DNA of 64,000 nucleotides from Trichomonas tenax (Eukaryota; Parabasalia; Trichomonadida; Trichomonadidae): positions 1 to 64,000 of the forward strand of contig JALKBU010000124.1 in assembly GCA_023091735.1 (NCBI GenBank). Reading direction: 5' to 3'. The position numbers and the translations under genes were made by a program. Positions 58,752 to 64,000 of the stretch are shown in pieces. The notes beneath the pieces were generated by a model. That model had not been told where the DNA came from. It made no database searches and saw only the letters and a program-made list of their open reading frames with translations. How positions within the stretch are numbered: position 1 is the stretch's first letter; every line of letters begins with the position of its first letter.

Positions 58752-60098
58752 ATGGCCGAAAACCAAATGCTTTTCTACCTCTTCGAATGCATCAAAAGCG
58801 ACAACGTGGAGGAGGTGAAGCGCCTCGTCACAGAGAATTTCGACCCAAACTACTCATTCGAGGAGATTCCGCCAGGATATCTGTGTTTTGGAATACTTCC
58901 GCTGCCTTACATCAACGTAGCGTGTTCGTACGGCGCTGTGCAGACCGTTCAGTGGCTTCTGGAGTACGGAGCACAGCCAGATTTGGTAGATTCGAATGGA
59001 AATACTGCACTGCTTGCAGCTGCCTGCTCAGGGGACATTCAAATGGGACAGATGCTGTTCGCTCACGGATCTTCGATCAATGAAACCAATCTCAACGGTT
59101 TAAATGCACTACATATCGCGTCTCAGTACGGAAAAGTCGACTTTTGCAGACTTTTACTTCAGGTTGCGGGATTTGGTGCACTGGAAATGATAAATTCGAA
59201 AGATGAAAACTCACAAACACCAATTTTTTATGCTGCATACCAAAATCGCATCGAAACATGCAAATTCCTATGCGAAAATGGCGCCCAGATAACGGTGTTC
59301 GATTACCAATCAAACACTCCGATCCATATCGCGATTCAAAATGGAGCAATATCAGTCGCTGAACATCTGCTGAATTACACGCTTTTCCCGATAAACACTA
59401 TCAACCATATGAACAGAACTGTGCTCCACGAGGCAGCTCTCACTGGAAATTTCGAGTTATTTAAATTGATCGTAGAAAAGAACGCAAACCCGTTTGTTGT
59501 GGACAGGGAGCGCAACAATGTTCTGATTTTCGCCGCAATTTCGCGCAATTTCTTCATCATTGATTTTATCCTCCAAAAAGGCGGAATTGACATCAACGCG
59601 AAGAACAAATTCGGGTACACTGCTCTTCACTACGCGTGCGCATATGGCCCAGCGATAAACGTGAAGAGACTTCTTGATGCTGGCGCAAATGTCAACTCGT
59701 TCGGTCTCGGCGGCTGCCCGATCCACATGGCCGTCAAGCACCAGCACACTGACATTGTGAAGTTGCTGATCTCACATCCGAATTTCGATTCTTCGACAAC
59801 TGCGCCTGGGTTTTTGACTCCACTTCACATCGCCGCGAGAACTCCGAACGCAGAGCTCGTCGCCGCCATTCTCAGCACTGGAAAGTTCGACGTGAACATC
59901 CCAGACAGTATCGGGTGGTCCGCGGTCCACTACGCCGCGTCTAAAGGCTCCGTGGCGACGATGTCCCTCCTGATAGAGAGGGGTGGCGATCCATACTTCC
60001 TCGATGACAGCGGTAGGTCCGCATTCGATATTCTGACAGCCAGAGGATCGCGAAAAATCCATCAATACTTGCAGGAGAACGTTCGGGCGGCCGTGTAG
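58752..60098 (+). CDS. Ankyrin-repeat protein (448 aa)
   Basis: The start is placed at the ATG at 58752, just after an Inr; the open frame extends upstream but overlaps the BspA-like gene. About twelve ankyrin units run from residue 5 to the end, several near consensus: NGNTALLAAACSGDIQMGQM, GLNALHIASQYGKVDFCRLL, FGYTALHYACAYGPAINVKR, LTPLHIAARTPNAELVAAIL and GWSAVHYAASKGSVATMSLL. There is no N-terminal DUF3447-like region, signal or membrane segment. It is a pure ankyrin solenoid, probably a cytosolic adaptor. It lies only 44 bp downstream of the BspA-like gene on the same strand, with its own initiator. Intact. Confidence 0.92.
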   Translation: MAENQMLFYLFECIKSDNVEEVKRLVTENFDPNYSFEEIPPGYLCFGILPLPYINVACSYGAVQTVQWLLEYGAQPDLVDSNGNTALLAAACSGDIQMGQMLFAHGSSINETNLNGLNALHIASQYGKVDFCRLLLQVAGFGALEMINSKDENSQTPIFYAAYQNRIETCKFLCENGAQITVFDYQSNTPIHIAIQNGAISVAEHLLNYTLFPINTINHMNRTVLHEAALTGNFELFKLIVEKNANPFVVDRERNNVLIFAAISRNFFIIDFILQKGGIDINAKNKFGYTALHYACAYGPAINVKRLLDAGANVNSFGLGGCPIHMAVKHQHTDIVKLLISHPNFDSSTTAPGFLTPLHIAARTPNAELVAAILSTGKFDVNIPDSIGWSAVHYAASKGSVATMSLLIERGGDPYFLDDSGRSAFDILTARGSRKIHQYLQENVRAAV

Positions 60099-60186
60099 AG
60101 CGAGTGTATTTTGTTTGTAATCTTTAAAAATAAAATTGTTGAAATATTTAGAAAAAAAAAATTAATAGAGAGTATAATATAGGAGC

Positions 60187-60807
60187 TTACCAGCCGTATG
60201 AGAGTGGCTGCTCGGCTTGGGCCTTGGCAGACTCAGAATCATCAGCTGACTTGCACATCTTGATGCAAGAGAGGACGATGCCAACGATGAGGATGACGGC
60301 GACAACACCAAGGCAGATGACAACCCAAATGATTTTGGAATTGAATGGATCTTGGATCTTGCTCTTGCAGTTTGCTGTAACGTTTCCGTCCCATGTTTGG
60401 CACTTGAGCTGCGACTCGATGTTTTTGACAGCTGTGCAAACAGAGGAGTTCTCTTTGTTGGCGCATTGGTTCCAATAACCACCGAACTTGTCGAAGGCTT
60501 TGTTTCTGTAGACGAGGCTGCCGACCATGAGGAAGATGCAAGCAGCGAGGAGGACGCCGAAGGTGATTGTCTGTGAGAATGAAACGCATCTGTTCTTGGC
60601 GAAGGAAGCGTAGAAGTTGAAGATGAGGATGGCGACGACAACAATGACAATGATAACGGTGATGGCAATCAAAGACTTGTCTCCACTGATCTCAGTCATC
60701 TTGAGTTTGACGACGAGAACGAGGGCCCAGATGGAGAGGACGGCGATGGCACCAACGGAGATGAGGGTAATGATAAGGAGGAGGAACTTAGAGCAGCAAT
60801 TAGCCAT
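60187..60807 (-). CDS. Tetraspanin-family membrane protein
   Basis: The protein has 206 residues from the ATG at 60807. Upstream Met codons exist, but the likely Inr (TCACAAAAG on the minus strand, 60827-60835) lies between them and this ATG. Four membrane helices are clear: about 7-34, 44-64, 79-98 and 159-181. A tiny first loop follows TM1, and a large loop of about 60 residues (99-158) carries four Cys (115, 124, 136, 147). The loop lacks the animal CCG motif, as in other trichomonad tetraspanins. The N-terminus MANCCSKF has juxtamembrane Cys suited to palmitoylation. Tetraspanins organise surface and vesicle membranes; in T. vaginalis members are linked to host contact and exosome-like vesicles. 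Confidence 0.85.
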   Translation of the reverse strand: MANCCSKFLLLIITLISVGAIAVLSIWALVLVVKLKMTEISGDKSLIAITVIIVIVVVAILIFNFYASFAKNRCVSFSQTITFGVLLAACIFLMVGSLVYRNKAFDKFGGYWNQCANKENSSVCTAVKNIESQLKCQTWDGNVTANCKSKIQDPFNSKIIWVVICLGVVAVILIVGIVLSCIKMCKSADDSESAKAQAEQPLSYGW

Positions 60808-60826
60808 TCTATTAAAATTTATGTCA

Positions 60827-60835
60827 CTTTTGTGA
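60827..60835 (-). promoter_or_regulatory. Putative Inr of the tetraspanin gene
   Basis: TCACAAAAG on the minus strand lies 20-28 bp upstream of the chosen ATG and downstream of the longer frame's first ATG, so it helps decide the start. GTGACATAAA follows directly. Confidence 0.45.
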
Positions 60836-60855
60836 ATTTGAAAGTTTTCCATCTG

Positions 60856-61160
60856 ATAAATATTTTGATCTCAGTAGTATACAGAGTGTGATTTTCATGG
60901 TAATCCAAAAATTTGTCCAAACCCCAAAAAATCATACTCTGAGAATATCCATAATTATAATTTCTCATTATCCATAAAATAAACAATTTTCCTGTCATTT
61001 GTATCAAAATCTCAATAAATTATCTAAATGTATTGTTTAATTCATAATCTAAATTCTTATTGTTATGATTTATGTATAGTTTCCTATAAATTGATAAAAA
61101 TAAAAAATATTTGTTATTAATCATGAAAAAATTAGTATATTTTTTCTTCTAATAAATAAT
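60856..61160. other. AT-rich spacer
   Basis: Nothing recognisable. Confidence 0.4.
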
Positions 61161-61462
61161 TGTGACAACAACTGTTGAAAAATTATGGAGGTTATTCATA
61201 ATAAAAATTTTATCCGTAATGTTTTAAATGATTATTGTTCGATATTTATAATGCTTTATATGATGATTATCATAATACAAGAGAAATATTACTTTCTAAA
61301 ATTAAAAAAGAACATCCTGAAATAATATTTGATAATATATCCGATGAAGATTATAAAGAAATTTACATTGAATTTGTTCGTGAATTATTTTCAGATATAT
61401 TAAATAAAAATGATTATGAAGAATTTTAAAAACAATTATCAAAATTTATTTTTGTTGTCACA
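61161..61462. mobile_element. 302-bp unit with 11-bp inverted ends around a small broken frame
   Basis: TGTGACAACAA at 61161-61171 faces TTGTTGTCACA at 61452-61462. Between them a plus-strand reading begins MEVIHNKNFIRNVLNDY at an ATG at 61185. After a frame change near 61235 it continues YNALYDDYHNTREILLSKIK and ends NKNDYEEF before a TAA at about 61430. The product would be an acidic helical peptide of about 80 residues. It may be a miniature element carrying a gene scrap or a chance arrangement. Confidence 0.35.
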
Positions 61463-61561
61463 TTTTAGAAAACAATATATTATATATGACGGAACAACTT
61501 TCTAATGTAATTACACTAACAGACCAATGGTTATAGTCACGTAACATGTTACGCGCCCAAT

Positions 61562-61775
61562 ATCTCATACAGATAAAATATACTTTCTTACAGACAAAAG
61601 TATATCTCATACCGACAAAATAATATCTCTTACAGACAAAATAATATCTTTTACCGACAAAAGAATATCTCTAACAAACAAAAGATGCTCTATTACAGCT
61701 AAAAGATTATCTCTAGTAGACACAAGATGCTCTGTTACAACCAATAATATCTCTTACAGCCAAAATTGTAGTGAA
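61562..61775. repeat. 21-bp tandem repeat, about ten imperfect units
   Basis: The unit is TACAGACAAAATAATATCTC plus one T, and it recurs head to tail with variation (TACCGACAAAAGAATATCTC, AACAAACAAAAGATGCTCTA). The plus-strand frame is open through the first five units as Y-R-Q-(K/N)-N-I-S heptads and then meets a stop. Confidence 0.8.
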
Positions 61776-62093
61776 TCGGTTCTCATACGTGTGTGCCTGA
61801 GTATGGTAACTGTGCTATGTACTGTTCTTATTCTTGTTATGGAGATTAAAAACAAAAAGTTTATATAAGCGTGTTTAGTACTTGATTAGTATCTAAACAT
61901 CTTGCTACACAATTGTATGGAGTATTAAGCATATATGGATAGTTTTGAAGATGATATTAAAAGTTAATATTAATTAATAGACGAGTGATCACACATTAAA
62001 ATATGCCAATGTAGCACTGGGACTGGTTGTCATGTCCCAATACTGTACTGGACAAGAACAACCAGAGAATCTCGAAAGGTGAACAAATGTTTT
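61776..62093. other. Gene-free spacer between tandem repeat and hairpin cluster
   Basis: No gene. A smaller inverted repeat, TGTTTAGTACT ... AGTATCTAAACA, lies around 61878-61905. Confidence 0.4.
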
Positions 62094-62171
62094 GTTTCAT
62101 GCAATAATCACAGTGATAATGTTACACCACAGTTATGATGATGCATTATCACGGTGATTATTGCATGAAAC
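62094..62171. repeat. Hairpin 1 (28-bp stem, 22-nt loop)
   Basis: GTTTCATGCAATAATCACAG continues to TGATAATG (62094-62121) and pairs with 62144-62171 at 27 of 28 positions. Confidence 0.9.
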
Positions 62172-62218
62172 ACAACTTTTTTAAGAGCATTAAATTGTCT
62201 GATTGGAATGTTGATTTT

Positions 62219-62293
62219 CCGAGTTTATGTGATATATAGATGGTTCTGAGGACTATTGTAACACAGCTCCATCTATATATCACTTATACTCGG
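62219..62293. repeat. Hairpin 2 (25-bp stem, 25-nt loop)
   Basis: CCGAGTTTATGTGATATATA with GATGG (62219-62243) pairs with 62269-62293 at 23 of 25 positions. Confidence 0.9.
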
Positions 62294-62321
62294 AGTGATT
62301 TTCAAAATTTCGGCAATATTT

Positions 62322-62406
62322 TTGTTATCTAGTCATCTTCACGGTGCAGAAGTCACACAGCATGTTGTTTTGTGGCTTTAGCACTGTGAAGATGACTAGA
62401 TAACAA
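62322..62406. repeat. Hairpin 3 (26-bp stem, 33-nt loop)
   Basis: TTGTTATCTAGTCATCTTCA with CGGTGC (62322-62347) pairs with 62381-62406 at 25 of 26 positions. Confidence 0.9.
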
Positions 62407-62493
62407 AGAAATTGCAAATGAAGACTACTAATTATATGTTTATAAAGCGAATTGCAGTAAAATCATAATATACAACGTATTGGAGTTATTTCT

Positions 62494-62690
62494 ATGCTAG
62501 AATATGGGGAATTTAATATTTTTGATAATATGACGTGTAAAATAGATTAAATGACGTGTAAAATAATTTTCTGACACATATCATGTTTAAAGTTAGAAAA
62601 ATATTTTTATTGTATATTTATATTCTACATATGTGTTATATGATTAGAAACGAATAACAAGTATATATTATGCGAGATAAAAATAAAGTG
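62494..62690. repeat. About 200-bp dispersed repeat, copy B
   Basis: Second copy of the repeat at 38441-38640, in the same orientation, roughly three-quarters or more identical by eye. It contains two reverse TTTTACACGTCAT motifs where copy A has one exact and one variant. Confidence 0.7.
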
Positions 62691-62819
62691 GTTAATGAAT
62701 TTATATGTGATATATTAATAGAATTTATTTTCAAATCGAGTTCCTTGAAAGGTTTTTTCGATCGAAAAAAATCCGCTCATTTACAAGTTAGAAAAGTGAT
62801 AATTTACATGACAAATTAA

Positions 62820-64000
62820 TTAACAACTTAATTTTTGGCGGATATTTCTAACCTGCACGATAATGTTTGAGACTTCTTTGCCGTAGTTCGCTGACATTCT
62901 GTCCAATTCGACGTATTTATCTATTAAGTCATCAAGTTCATTTTTAAGCTCTTCCGAACGATTTCTCTTGATGAGTGATCCTAACTCTTCTAGAGTCGAA
63001 TCAATCTCCAATGTTATTCTATTTATTTCCATCATTTCTTCTAATTTTGCTTTGTAGCGGTCAATTTCTTCTGGCGAATAACTGAGCTTGAAATCAATAT
63101 TTTTGCTGGCGTTTGTTTCTTCTTGGACGACAGAAACATGTAATATTGTATCTGCACCAACTTTGCATGTGATCCTCAGCTTCCTGACTTCGGGAGAAAC
63201 ATGGATAACTAATGTGTGAAGGAGAGTATTATTTGCGCATAAATTATCTTCTCCTTGGAATATTTCGATTTTAGCTGTTGGAGAGTTTCCTTTCAAGTTG
63301 AACCGGAATGTGTTCTCCTGTGGGATTGGGAATCCGCTGAGAATGAATGGCTGGAATGTGTCATCATCCATCCTCAGTCCAATGCTGATTGGCTGCGTGT
63401 CCATGAAAACAGGAACGATTTCTGGTTGTGACTCATCAGGGAGATTTTTCTTCATTTTGTGGAACAAGCAAAGCCTAATAGCGCCCTGTGCGACGACATT
63501 AAGCTCGCTTGATGGCTTGTATATTATATTATCGTTTTCGAAGAATTCGATGAGTTTGTTTTGAACGGCAATGATTTTCGATGATCCGCCAACAGGAATG
63601 ACAGCAGTTAGGTCTTCTTTCTTATAGTGAGCTATTTCAAGAGCCTTCTGGACCGGCTCTATTGTTTTTTCGATGATGTCTGAGATCAGGTTTTCAAATT
63701 TACGCCTTGAGATTTTAAATGACAAATCTTCTCCATTCCAAAACAGTGGAACAATTATATCTCCTTTCGAAGCATCTGATAATTCTTCTTTAGTTTCTTT
63801 ACACACTTTTCTCAACTCAGATATTTTGGCGATTTGAGATTTGTTGTTTGCATCAACTTTAAAGTCTGGATGCGATTTTTCGAATTCATTTAAGGCATAC
63901 TTTAACAATTTCTCGTCTACATCTGCACCACCAAGTTGCGTATTTCCGTATGTTGATAGAACTTCATAAACGTTATTTTTAACTCTGATTATAGTGACAT
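62820..64000 (-). CDS. HSP70: HSP70-family chaperone, C-terminal part (runs off the window)
   Basis: The minus-strand frame enters from the window edge and encodes nucleotide-binding domain motifs: IIRVKNNVYEVLSTYGNTQL then GGADVDEKLLKYALNEFEKS, and AVIPVGGSSKIIAVQNKLIE, the adenosine-contacting GG(S/C)S(K/R) loop. The linker and substrate-binding beta domain follow (TQPISIGLRMDDDTFQPFIL, FPIPQENTFRFNLKGNSPTA). The C-terminal helical lid is short and charged (EEIDRYKAKLEEMMEINRIT). It ends RNIRQKLSC with no EEVD or Gly-rich tail, so it is not a standard cytosolic HSP70 that recruits TPR co-chaperones. The substitutions in the PVGGSSK and beta-domain segments suggest a divergent paralogue. At least 393 codons are inside the window; the N-terminal ATPase half is missing because of the window end. 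Confidence 0.9.
   Translation of the reverse strand, partial: VTIIRVKNNVYEVLSTYGNTQLGGADVDEKLLKYALNEFEKSHPDFKVDANNKSQIAKISELRKVCKETKEELSDASKGDIIVPLFWNGEDLSFKISRRKFENLISDIIEKTIEPVQKALEIAHYKKEDLTAVIPVGGSSKIIAVQNKLIEFFENDNIIYKPSSELNVVAQGAIRLCLFHKMKKNLPDESQPEIVPVFMDTQPISIGLRMDDDTFQPFILSGFPIPQENTFRFNLKGNSPTAKIEIFQGEDNLCANNTLLHTLVIHVSPEVRKLRITCKVGADTILHVSVVQEETNASKNIDFKLSYSPEEIDRYKAKLEEMMEINRITLEIDSTLEELGSLIKRNRSEELKNELDDLIDKYVELDRMSANYGKEVSNIIVQVRNIRQKLSC

Noticed and set aside
61562..61775. Possible CRISPR-like array
   Set aside because: Units are head to tail without spacers, imperfect and AT-rich, in a eukaryotic context; it is a minisatellite.

Overview
This window looks like nuclear DNA of a trichomonad parabasalid (Trichomonas/Tritrichomonas type). 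The evidence is: (1) protein families typical of these parasites, namely BspA-like LRR_5 surface proteins, ankyrin proteins with a DUF3447-like N-terminus, a tetraspanin, and an initiator-binding-domain (IBD, IBP39-like) protein; (2) genes that read without introns, with very short 5' leaders that often begin at a TCA(C/T)TTCA-like initiator (Inr) just before the ATG; (3) AT-rich gene-free DNA full of decayed repeats between more GC-balanced coding regions. Species cannot be fixed from the sequence alone. Starts here are placed at ATG codons; where an open frame extends upstream through TTG or GTG, that extension was trimmed.

Layout. 1-2.9 kb: a nucleotide-sugar/triose-phosphate-type transporter, a 57-nt tRNA-like gene lacking a D-arm, and a tRNA-Ala(AGC). 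3.2-8.1 kb: three tandem, decaying BspA-like copies and a broken Cys-rich beta-helix surface gene. 8.6-9.1 kb: a small unknown protein. 9.1-11.6 kb: gene-free DNA with a near-perfect 70-bp inverted repeat. 11.7-21 kb: IBD protein, Dpy-30-like protein, EF-hand protein, long coiled-coil protein, ankyrin protein, and a disordered protein. 21-23 kb: a relic of the beta-helix family and an element with about 120-bp inverted ends. 23-36.8 kb: a GH13 alpha-amylase-type enzyme, then three minus-strand genes: a 2370-residue BEACH-WD40 protein, a type I membrane protein and Raptor (TORC1 scaffold). 36.8-41.5 kb: a gene desert holding a 2.1-kb TTAA-flanked element with a second inverted repeat nested inside. 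41.5-43.9 kb: divergent histone H2A/H2B genes with a symmetrical E2F-like promoter, and a Mei2-like RNA-binding protein. 44.3-49.7 kb: a broken ankyrin gene, mosaic remnants and gene-free DNA. 49.7-54.5 kb: an M24 aminopeptidase-like protein that has lost one metal ligand, a coiled-coil protein, a TBC Rab-GAP and a BAR-like protein. 54.7-60.9 kb: a BspA relic, an intact BspA-like surface protein with a membrane anchor, an ankyrin protein and a tetraspanin. 60.9-64 kb: a small TIR-like unit, a 21-bp tandem repeat, three consecutive near-perfect hairpins, a dispersed repeat shared with the 38-kb region, and an HSP70 gene that runs off the end.

Functional themes are surface/adhesion proteins (BspA, beta-helix, tetraspanin), growth and membrane-traffic control (Raptor, BEACH, TBC, BAR), chromatin and transcription (H2A/H2B, IBD, Dpy-30), and glycan metabolism. 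The most intriguing non-coding signals are a recurrent TTTACATG(T/A)CA motif, which sits near several gene starts, and the triple hairpin cluster at 62.1-62.4 kb.
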